A DNA stretch of 8,942 bases, from positions 6,302-15,243 of the forward strand of contig PMMB01000098.1 in assembly GCA_003165495.1 (NCBI GenBank). The letters run 5' to 3'. The stretch's first letter is position 1. The number at the start of each line of letters is the position of its first letter. The stretch comes from Gammaproteobacteria bacterium. Its GTDB lineage: Bacteria; Pseudomonadota; Gammaproteobacteria; Steroidobacterales; Steroidobacteraceae. A program made the translations under genes and the position numbers. Positions 1 to 5,626 of this stretch are shown piece by piece. The notes under the pieces were generated by a model. That model was given only the letters and a program-made list of their open reading frames with translations. It searched no databases and had not been told where the DNA came from.

Positions 1-1
1 G

Positions 2-130
2 GAGTATCCGCAGGCTGACCGGGAAACGCTGGTCAAACTGCTGGAAAAAGCCGAGAAAGAGCGCCTGGAACAGCGCTCGCCCGTCGGCGCGCGGGAACTT
101 TTTGCCTTTCTACGCCAGTTGCTCGGATAG
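2..130 (+). CDS. darP: DUF615 ribosome-associated protein (YjgA/DarP), C-terminal fragment
   Basis: Only the last 42 residues and the TAG stop are in the window; the gene begins upstream of base 1. The visible tail has the pattern P-x-ADR-x-x-L, then a charged helix with AEKER, then AREL-F-x-FLRQLL. This closely parallels the E. coli YjgA C-terminus as I remember it (P-x-ADRQQL ... ARQIFQYLREL). YjgA/DarP associates with late 50S ribosomal subunit intermediates in the cytoplasm and helps their maturation; that role comes from the family, not from this fragment. The stop lies 21 bases before the purE start on the same strand, so read-through into purE is likely. In E. coli yjgA adjoins pmbA (tldE), and a TldD gene lies further right in this window, so the general neighbourhood is familiar. 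The short length is the main limit on certainty. Confidence 0.75.
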   Translation, partial: EYPQADRETLVKLLEKAEKERLEQRSPVGARELFAFLRQLLG

Positions 131-151
131 GCTTTGCTAAACTAGTGGCCT

Positions 152-643
152 ATGAAAGCCTTGGTCGGAATCATTATGGGATCGTCTACCGACTGGGAAA
201 CGATGCAGGGCGCCGCCGAAATACTCGACTCGCTGGGTATCGCGCACGAGGTTCGCGTGGTATCGGCCCATCGCACCCCCGACCTTCTGTTCGAATACGC
301 GGCAGCCGCGCGTGAGCGCGGGCTCAAGGCCATCATTGCGGGCGCAGGCGGCGCCGCACACTTGGCGGGCATGACCGCCGCCAAGACTTCGGTTCCCGTG
401 TTGGGCGTGCCGGTGCAATCCAAAGTCTTGAATGGCATCGACTCATTGCTATCGATTGCCCAGATGCCGAGCGGCATCCCGGTTGCCACCTTTGCCATCG
501 GCGCCGCCGGCGCGAAGAATGCCGCGCTGTTTGCGGCCGCGATTCTCGCCAATGAATATGTCGACATCCGCACGGCCTTGGACGCCTTTCGCCAGGCACA
601 GACCGCGGCCGTGCTCGCCAAGCCGGATCCCCGCAGCTCTTGA
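152..643 (+). CDS. purE: N5-carboxyaminoimidazole ribonucleotide mutase, class I PurE
   Basis: PurE converts N5-CAIR, the PurK product, to CAIR in cytoplasmic de novo purine synthesis. The 163-residue length is normal for class I PurE. The phosphate-binding loop GSSTDW is at residues 10-15, the SAHRTP motif with catalytic His40 at 38-43, the glycine-rich IAGAGGAAH at 62-70, and PVLGVPVQSKVLNGIDSLLS at 82-101. The ATG at 152 gives the standard N-terminus (MKALVGIIMGSS). The ribosome-binding site is weak: only a GTGG-like stretch lies just upstream. One oddity is HLAGM at 70-74, where class I PurE usually has HLPGM; all other motif residues I can check are intact. The stop codon overlaps the purK TTG start, so the two are very probably co-translated. 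No purine-box operator was recognised upstream, and the short 21-base gap argues for transcription from the DUF615 side. Confidence 0.97.
   Translation: MKALVGIIMGSSTDWETMQGAAEILDSLGIAHEVRVVSAHRTPDLLFEYAAAARERGLKAIIAGAGGAAHLAGMTAAKTSVPVLGVPVQSKVLNGIDSLLSIAQMPSGIPVATFAIGAAGAKNAALFAAAILANEYVDIRTALDAFRQAQTAAVLAKPDPRSS
640..643 (+). promoter_or_regulatory. TTGA stop/start overlap coupling purE to purK
   Basis: The purE TGA stop at 641-643 overlaps the purK TTG start at 640-642. The sequence before it lacks a convincing Shine-Dalgarno. Terminating ribosomes probably reinitiate directly, which would keep PurK output tied to PurE. The overlap is seen directly; coupling is inferred. Confidence 0.7.
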
Positions 644-1746
644 AGTTATCGCGCGTTGGCATTGTCGGTGCCGGTCAATTGGGCCGCATGCTTGCGCTAG
701 CCGGTTATCCGCTGGGAATAAATTGCGTGTTTCTCGACCGCAGCGCCGCAGCACCTGCCGCGCAAGTAGCGCCGATATTAACCGGTGACCTCGAGGACCC
801 GGCGCAGCTTGCCGCACTGGCGGCATGCAGCGATGTCCTCACTTTTGACTGGGAAAATATCTCAGGGAAGGCGCTCGCGCCGCTCGAGAAACTGACTAAA
901 GTTCGCCCGCCTCGAGCGGCACTCGAGGTGTCCCAGGACCGCATTGCGGAAAAAGCGCTGTTTTCAAAGTTGCGAATCCCGGTTGCCGCGCACGCTGCCC
1001 TCGACAGCAAAGAGCAGTTGATCGGCGCGATTCACAAACTGGGGCTTCCCGGCGTACTCAAGACACGGCGTTTGGGTTATGACGGCAAAGGCCAATTCGT
1101 TTTGCGCGACAGGACTCAGATCGACAAGGCTTGGGCCGCGATCGGCGGCCCCGGTTTGATCTACGAGAAATTTCAGGAGTTCTCGCGCGAAGTATCCATC
1201 GTGGGCGCGCGCTCCGCGGCGGGCCAAACTGTGTTCTATCCGCTCTCGGCCAATAGTCACGGCGGCGGTATCCTGCTGTACAGCCTTGCACCTTTTGCAA
1301 ATCCGGGACTCGAGCGCAGTGCCCGCACCTATTTGAAGCGGGTGATGAACGCGCTCGCCTACGTTGGTGTGCTCACTATGGAGTTTTTCGTGGTCAAGGG
1401 CCGATTGGTTGCCAATGAAATGGCGCCTCGAGTCCACAATTCCGGGCATTGGACCATCGAAGGTTGTGTGACCAGCCAATTCGAGAACCATCTGCGCGCG
1501 ATTTGCGACCTGCCTCTCGGCAGCACACGCGCCCTGGGGCACACGGCTATGATCAATTTCCTGGGAAAAATGCCGGACCGCGAGCGGCTTTTGGCCATCG
1601 ATGGCCTGGCATTCCACGATTATGGGAAGGAGCCGCGCCCGGGCCGCAAGTTGGGCCACTGCACCATCCTCAAAAGCCGGGTAATGGAGCGCAATTTGGC
1701 ACTCGCAGATGCGTTGAAACTGATTCAATGGCGACCAATCCCGTAA
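640..1746 (+). CDS. purK: N5-carboxyaminoimidazole ribonucleotide synthase (ATP-grasp), PurK
   Basis: PurK uses ATP and bicarbonate to carboxylate AIR to N5-CAIR, feeding PurE. Residues 10-17 (GAGQLGRM) form the N-terminal pre-ATP-grasp loop. SQDR is at 98-101, the ATP-grasp loop RRLGYDGKGQ at 143-152, YEKF at 175-178, NEMAPRVHNSGHWT at 259-272, TSQFENHLRA at 278-287, and the C-terminal YGKEPRPGRKLGH at 328-340. The length of 368 residues is slightly above the 355 of E. coli PurK. The start is TTG at 640. It shares bases 640-643 (TTGA) with the purE stop, and the next in-frame Met is residue 17, inside the nucleotide loop, so TTG is the only sensible start. No good Shine-Dalgarno precedes it; translational coupling to purE is the natural explanation. 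The ATPase-FHA gene follows after 13 bases on the same strand. Confidence 0.96.
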   Translation: MKLSRVGIVGAGQLGRMLALAGYPLGINCVFLDRSAAAPAAQVAPILTGDLEDPAQLAALAACSDVLTFDWENISGKALAPLEKLTKVRPPRAALEVSQDRIAEKALFSKLRIPVAAHAALDSKEQLIGAIHKLGLPGVLKTRRLGYDGKGQFVLRDRTQIDKAWAAIGGPGLIYEKFQEFSREVSIVGARSAAGQTVFYPLSANSHGGGILLYSLAPFANPGLERSARTYLKRVMNALAYVGVLTMEFFVVKGRLVANEMAPRVHNSGHWTIEGCVTSQFENHLRAICDLPLGSTRALGHTAMINFLGKMPDRERLLAIDGLAFHDYGKEPRPGRKLGHCTILKSRVMERNLALADALKLIQWRPIP

Positions 1747-1759
1747 ACTGCCTTCATTC

Positions 1760-2995
1760 ATGTATTTAGAACTCTTCAAACTCCATGAATTGCCGTTCCG
1801 CCTGAGCCCGGACCCGCAGTTCCTGTATTTGAGCAAACAACATGCGCGCGCCAAAGCGTACATGGAGTCGACGATTTGGTTTACGGACGGTTTCGTCGTG
1901 ATCACCGGCGATATCGGTGCCGGCAAGACCACCTTGATCGAAACGTTTTTGCGCGAATTGCAAACCGATGCGGTCGTGGCGCAAATCAACCAGACCCAAC
2001 TGTCGCCGACGGCGTTTCTACAGACCGTCCTGGTGCAATTCGGTTTCTCGCCCTTCAACATGAAGAAGCCGGAAGTGTTGGCGACGTTGAATCAATTCTT
2101 GGTGGAACAGCACATCAAGGGTCGCAAGGTTTTGCTGATTGTCGACGAAGCCCAAAACTTGAGCCACCGCGTACTCGAGGAAGTGCGCATGTTGTCGGGC
2201 ATAGAGACCACCAAGGAGAAGGCCCTGCGCATCATTCTCGCTGGGCAACCCGATCTCAACGACAAGCTCAATTCGCCCGAGCTGGTCCAGCTTACGCAAC
2301 GCGTGCGCCTGCGATTTCACCTTACCGCGCTCACGACGGCCGAGACGTTCGCGTACATCGATCATCGTCTCGAGGTGGCCGGCTCCCAAGGGCGGCGAAT
2401 CTTTGCAATCGAAACCTACCCCACGATTTACAAATACACGGGCGGCGTCCCGCGACTGATCAACACCCTGTGCGATACCTGCATGTTGGCCGCCTTCGGC
2501 CGCGACCAGGATACGGTGACCACAGAAGATCTCGAAGCCGCGATCAAGGAGCTGCAGTGGGTCGAATTCGCTTCCAGCACCAACCGCTTGCGCGTTCTCA
2601 ATATGGAACAGTCTGTGCCGCCGAGCACCGATACCGGCCACACGGTAGGGCGAATACTGCTGGCGATCGGGGGCAAAACCGTGATGGAGCGCGAGCTCAA
2701 ACCGGGCCGTCTGGTGATCGGCCGAACCGCGGACAACGATTTACAAATCGACAGCAAATTCATCAGCCGCCATCACTGCCAGATTGTCACGCAGGCGGAC
2801 TCCTGCTTGATCGAAGATCTCAACAGCACCAACGGCATTTACGTGCAGTCCAAACGCGTTCGGCGATACAACTTGAATGACGGCGACGTGGTGCAGGTCG
2901 GTCAACACGAAATCATGTACATCGACGAACGCGCGCCGCGCCTGCGCGGCGACGGCGATTCGGTCGACACCGAAGTGCATGAAAAAAAGCCTTGA
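1760..2995 (+). CDS. ExeA/GspA-type AAA ATPase with C-terminal FHA domain
   Basis: This 411-residue protein has two modules. Residues 1-265 are an ExeA/GspA/MSHA-type AAA ATPase: the typical N-terminus (MYLELFKLHELPFRLSPDP), Walker A GDIGAGKTT at 50-58, Walker B LLIVDEAQ at 125-132, sensor-1-like IILAGQPDL at 158-166, arginine-finger-like QRVRLRF at 180-186, and GGVPRLINTLCD at 228-239. A linker at about 266-295 joins an FHA domain at about 296-388, with GR at 321-322, SRHH at 336-339 and NSTNG at 355-359, the usual phosphothreonine-binding residues. No membrane segment or peptidoglycan-binding domain is visible, unlike classical GspA, so it is probably cytosolic and may be directed to partners by a phosphorylated Thr. 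The C-terminus is a short charged tail. The gene starts 13 bases after purK with no clear Shine-Dalgarno, but the conserved N-terminus fixes the ATG. No type II secretion or exosortase genes are in the window, so its pathway is unknown. Confidence 0.9.
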   Translation: MYLELFKLHELPFRLSPDPQFLYLSKQHARAKAYMESTIWFTDGFVVITGDIGAGKTTLIETFLRELQTDAVVAQINQTQLSPTAFLQTVLVQFGFSPFNMKKPEVLATLNQFLVEQHIKGRKVLLIVDEAQNLSHRVLEEVRMLSGIETTKEKALRIILAGQPDLNDKLNSPELVQLTQRVRLRFHLTALTTAETFAYIDHRLEVAGSQGRRIFAIETYPTIYKYTGGVPRLINTLCDTCMLAAFGRDQDTVTTEDLEAAIKELQWVEFASSTNRLRVLNMEQSVPPSTDTGHTVGRILLAIGGKTVMERELKPGRLVIGRTADNDLQIDSKFISRHHCQIVTQADSCLIEDLNSTNGIYVQSKRVRRYNLNDGDVVQVGQHEIMYIDERAPRLRGDGDSVDTEVHEKKP

Positions 2996-3025
2996 CCGCA
3001 AGGGCGAAGCGCGCAGCGCCGAATG

Positions 3026-3265
3026 CTAACCGTGCAACGTCGACGGTAAGTCGATGGTCTCGCCCGAGTATTCGCGGCTCAATGCGCGATAATCCTGACG
3101 CCGCAGAACCAGCGTCAACGCCGCCGTCTCGACGATGACGCCGATCACGAAGGCGACGACGGCGCGCGAGACGAGCGGATCAACGTAGAAAAGTAAAATC
3201 GCCAGTCCGCCGATTGCCATATAGAGATAGGGCAGGCTTTCATAAACAGGGCGAGTCAAGCGCAT
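3026..3265 (-). CDS. Small two-helix membrane protein, function unknown
   Basis: The product has 79 residues with two hydrophobic stretches, about 11-28 and 32-54. They are separated by a short D-P turn (residues 29-30). RR at 55-56 and a polar, charged tail follow. By the positive-inside rule both ends should face the cytoplasm. I do not recognise the family. The ATG at 3265 is chosen because GGAGG lies 8 bases upstream (plus-strand positions 3274-3278). A GTG three codons further upstream (3274) would overlap that Shine-Dalgarno and is unlikely. The gene converges on the ATPase-FHA gene with about 30 bases between the stops, and it follows another small minus-strand gene by about 98 bases. 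The strong ribosome-binding site supports real translation. Confidence 0.65.
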   Translation of the reverse strand: MRLTRPVYESLPYLYMAIGGLAILLFYVDPLVSRAVVAFVIGVIVETAALTLVLRRQDYRALSREYSGETIDLPSTLHG

Positions 3266-3270
3266 GGATA

Positions 3271-3279
3271 CCACCTCCG
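3271..3279 (-). promoter_or_regulatory. Strong Shine-Dalgarno for the small membrane protein
   Basis: Read on the minus strand, CGGAGGTGG lies just before TATCC and the ATG at 3265. GGAGG is a near-ideal anti-16S match with 8-base spacing, and it decides the start over the overlapping GTG at 3274. Confidence 0.7.
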
Positions 3280-3363
3280 TGCGCTATGTTAATGCGGATC
3301 CGGCGAATACATCCGCCCGATTTAACTTAAAGTGCGATGAATTACCTCCCCGCACCCACCGGC

Positions 3364-3528
3364 TTAGTCCTTGCCGACCAACATCTCGGAAATACGCGAC
3401 AGCCAGGAATTGCGCCAACCTTCGACATGGAGCTGCTCACTTTTGGCTTTGGAAGCTCGATTGGCCTCCAACAACAGATCCTTGGGCAGATTGATCTGAA
3501 ACGTGCCAGTCATTGAATTGTCGGGCAT
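3364..3528 (-). CDS. Small hypothetical protein, possibly ribbon-helix-helix-like
   Basis: The frame is open from 3642, but the likely start is the ATG at 3528. It has GGAG five bases upstream and gives 54 residues. The frame upstream of it is basic and unremarkable, so the longer version is less likely. Residues 8-14 (GTFQINL) could form a beta strand, followed by PKDLLLEANRASKAKSEQ as a first helix and a second helix around WRNSWLSRISEML (38-50). That strand-helix-helix order and size resemble CopG/Arc-type DNA-binding proteins, but no diagnostic motif confirms it and no partner toxin is seen. It is transcribed away from the multicopper oxidase gene, from which it is separated by a 233-base divergent region. 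A regulator of that oxidase is possible but speculative. Confidence 0.4.
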   Translation of the reverse strand: MPDNSMTGTFQINLPKDLLLEANRASKAKSEQLHVEGWRNSWLSRISEMLVGKD

Positions 3529-3761
3529 GGAGGCTCCGTTGTTGAGTCGTTGATACTGTGACTTCAGCGTACCGAGTTCCACACTGAAGCTGATGCGATC
3601 CGGCGCACGGTATTGTCGTTTCCTAAGAGCCGAGCGAAGCAACGCGTCGCCACCGAGCGACGCGCTATCTGCTTTCTCGCAATATGTCGCTTAAGGTGCG
3701 ACCTCATCTCGCCGTTCGTTTGTCATGTCGCGGTAACGATGGCGAAATAAGCTGGTAGCCC
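3529..3761. other. Divergent intergenic region with hairpins and repeated words
   Basis: This gap lies between the minus-strand small gene and the plus-strand oxidase gene, so it should hold the promoters of both. It contains a perfect 8-bp stem (3643-3664), a 5-bp stem (3686-3702), and the word ATGTCGC at 3684, 3725 and 3762. The last copy covers the oxidase start codon. No convincing sigma-70 promoter was found on either strand: a TTGTCA at 3720-3725 has only a poor -10 partner about 18 bases away. The oxidase ribosome-binding site is weak as well. Confidence 0.5.
3643..3664. repeat. Inverted repeat, 8-bp perfect stem with 6-base loop
   Basis: CGCGTCGC at 3643-3650 pairs exactly with GCGACGCG at 3657-3664 around the loop CACCGA. 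No T tract follows on either strand, so it is not a standard intrinsic terminator. Its place between divergent genes fits an operator or an mRNA leader structure; neither is shown. Confidence 0.5.
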
Positions 3762-5510
3762 ATGTCGCGACTCGAGAATCTTCTGTGGCGCTTGCTCTTT
3801 GTCCTGATGGCATGGATTGCGCCGCCGGGCACCGGTCTTGCCTCCCCGGCACCTTTGCCGGACGCCTGCCCCCGGCCGCCGCCTGGAAGCGTGATACCGG
3901 AACCGGAGGATCTGCGAAGCCAGCATGGCGTGCTGCAACTGGATCTGACCGTTCACAATTATCGGGAGCACGACGGCTCAGTTCGTTACTGCTACGTGCT
4001 CGCCGACGGCTCGCAATCTCCGACCTTGCGTGTGAGTCCGGGCGATCTACTCGTCCTGCGTCTCAAAAACGCGCTGACTGAGTTCGATTCCGACACCGCC
4101 CGTCCCACTCACAATCACAGCCACGCGAATACCACAAAGCCGCCGGACCCCTGCACGAGCGGCTACATGTCGCTCACCGCCGCCAATCTGCACTTTCACG
4201 GCATGACCATGCCCCCGATTTGCCATCAAGATGAGGTATTGAAAACCTCTATCCAGCCCGGCGATCCGCCTTTCGAATACCGATTTCGCGTACCCGCGAA
4301 TGAGCCGCCGGGTTTGTACTGGTACCACCCGCACATTCACGGATTCAGCAACGCACAGGTGTTGGGCGGAGCTTCCGGCGCTCTCATCGTCGAAGGAATC
4401 GAGCGCGCCAACCCCCAAGTGGCGGGTTTGGCTGAACGCGTTCTCATCATCCGCGATCAAGATCTGTTGAACCCGGATGCACCGCCTTCGAAATCGGAGC
4501 CCGTCGTCCCCAAGACGCTCATCGATCGCGACGGTGATTCGGCCAACAACGGCACGGGCTTCGGCAAACCGGCCAAAGATCTTTCGGTCAACTTCGTTCC
4601 CGTGCCATACCCAGACTACCCACCCGCGTCTCTCAGCATGAAACCCGGAGAATGCCAGCTCTGGCGCGTTCTAAACGCCTCCGCCATCACCTACCTGAAC
4701 CTCGCGGTACTCTTCAACCGCGCTCCGCAACTGCTCGGCATCGTTGCAATTGACGGCGTACCTCTGAACCAAAACGGCAATCCCGCGAACGCCATCGAGT
4801 GGCGCGATCACATCGGAGTGCCGCCGGGCGCGCGTGTGGAATTCATCGTGACGGGGCCGCCTGCGGGGATCCCGGCCCTGTTCGTGACGCGCACCGTCGA
4901 TACCGGACAGGGCGGAGAGAACGACCCCAATCGCGCACTTGTGTCCGTGAGCGCTGACATTGATGCACCGGAACCGCATTCAAGACTTTCATCGTCGCCC
5001 GAACCGCTTCCTCCATCCGCGCTGCCTTGGGTGGGAAATGTCGCCCCGGTGCGCGTGCGGAAACTATACTTTTCGGAAAAACTCAGTGATCCCAGTAACC
5101 CCAACAGCGCCACTGATTTTTATATCACTGTGGACGGCCAAACGCCGGCCGCCTTCGATCCCGCGTCCGACGTAGCGAACATCGTGGTGAAGCAAGGGGA
5201 CGTGGAGGATTGGATCATCGAGAACCGATCCACGGAGCTGCATGCCTTTCACATTCACCAAATTCATTTTTTGCTGCTCGATTGGTCGGGCACGCCGGTA
5301 GACGAACCATTTCTGCGAGATACCGTGAACGTGCCCTACTTCAACGGCCGGATGCTGCAATACCCGAGCGTGCGGCTGCGCATGGATTTTCGCGACCCCA
5401 ATATCGTCGGCACCTTCGTGTATCACTGCCACCTGCTGGAACATGAGGATGGCGGCATGATGGGACTTCTACGCGTCGAACCCGCGGCCCGCACCAACGG
5501 CATGCGGTAA
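3762..5510 (+). CDS. Secreted multicopper oxidase (laccase-like, three cupredoxin domains)
   Basis: The protein has 582 residues. An N-terminal hydrophobic segment (about 8-20) and small residues near 26-30 (GLASPA) indicate a Sec signal peptide, with export to the periplasm or beyond. All four copper-ligand motifs are present: LHFHG at 143-147, YHPHIHG at 188-194, HAFHIHQ at 494-500, and HCHLLEHEDGGM at 555-566. By family homology Cys556, His494 and His561 bind type 1 copper with Met566 as likely axial ligand, and the other His residues hold the trinuclear cluster that reduces O2 to water. The reducing substrate (phenolics, Mn(II), Cu(I) or other) cannot be told; there is no Met-rich CueO-like segment. 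Domain 1 has a His-rich loop THNHSH at 116-121, and Cys131 and Cys154 could form a disulfide. The start ATG gives a proper signal peptide despite a weak ribosome-binding site. A secreted phosphoesterase follows after 116 bases. Confidence 0.93.
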   Translation: MSRLENLLWRLLFVLMAWIAPPGTGLASPAPLPDACPRPPPGSVIPEPEDLRSQHGVLQLDLTVHNYREHDGSVRYCYVLADGSQSPTLRVSPGDLLVLRLKNALTEFDSDTARPTHNHSHANTTKPPDPCTSGYMSLTAANLHFHGMTMPPICHQDEVLKTSIQPGDPPFEYRFRVPANEPPGLYWYHPHIHGFSNAQVLGGASGALIVEGIERANPQVAGLAERVLIIRDQDLLNPDAPPSKSEPVVPKTLIDRDGDSANNGTGFGKPAKDLSVNFVPVPYPDYPPASLSMKPGECQLWRVLNASAITYLNLAVLFNRAPQLLGIVAIDGVPLNQNGNPANAIEWRDHIGVPPGARVEFIVTGPPAGIPALFVTRTVDTGQGGENDPNRALVSVSADIDAPEPHSRLSSSPEPLPPSALPWVGNVAPVRVRKLYFSEKLSDPSNPNSATDFYITVDGQTPAAFDPASDVANIVVKQGDVEDWIIENRSTELHAFHIHQIHFLLLDWSGTPVDEPFLRDTVNVPYFNGRMLQYPSVRLRMDFRDPNIVGTFVYHCHLLEHEDGGMMGLLRVEPAARTNGMR

Positions 5511-5626
5511 GTTTCACAAGAACGTTGCGCAATGACACAGCGTTCACATAAGAATCACACTGGTGTAATACGAACCCGTTAAAAGTTTCGTGCCGCATCC
5601 GGCATAAAACCAACAGAGGGATTCGT
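5511..5626 (+). promoter_or_regulatory. Promoter and leader region of the phosphoesterase gene
   Basis: The 116-base gap is visibly more AT-rich than its flanks. TTCACA at 5543-5548 resembles a -35 box. TAATAC at 5566-5571 (17-base spacer) or TGTAAT at 5564-5569 (15-base spacer) could serve as the -10. A small hairpin, TGCCG/CGGCA with loop CATC, lies at 5591-5604 in the presumed leader. AGAGGG shortly before the ATG at 5627 is a fair ribosome-binding site. This suggests that the phosphoesterase has its own promoter rather than relying on read-through from the oxidase. Confidence 0.45.
5533..5565 (+). promoter_or_regulatory. Candidate PhoB (Pho-box-like) repeats, three 11-bp-phased units
   Basis: Three units start at 5533, 5544 and 5555: TGACACAGCGT, TCACATAAGAA and TCACACTGGTG. 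The T(C/G)ACA core repeats exactly every 11 bp. PhoB sites are 11-bp-spaced direct repeats of a TGTCA-type core followed by an AT-rich stretch, placed where the -35 would be, and here the array ends just before a -10-like TGTAAT/TAATAC. The core matches the Pho consensus only partly (TCACA rather than TGTCA). The spacing is seen directly; PhoB binding is inferred. Confidence 0.35.

Noticed and set aside
2991..3021. Small stems (CTTG/CAAG and GCGC/GCGC) between the convergent ATPase-FHA and membrane-protein genes
   Set aside because: Stems of four base pairs are expected by chance in GC-rich DNA, and no T tract follows.
3264..3494. Plus-strand open frame of 76 residues
   Set aside because: It overlaps the small minus-strand genes, has no ribosome-binding site or motif, and its composition is that of a chance frame. 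The opposite-strand genes are better supported.
3529..3642. N-terminal extension of the 54-residue protein back to 3642
   Set aside because: The ATG at 3528 has a well-placed GGAG, while the upstream start has no clear Shine-Dalgarno and adds a basic segment without any recognisable feature.
3720..3749. Possible sigma-70 promoter for the multicopper oxidase (TTGTCA with a GAAATA-like -10)
   Set aside because: The -10 match is poor, and transcription would start only a few bases before the ATG, leaving no room for a ribosome-binding site.
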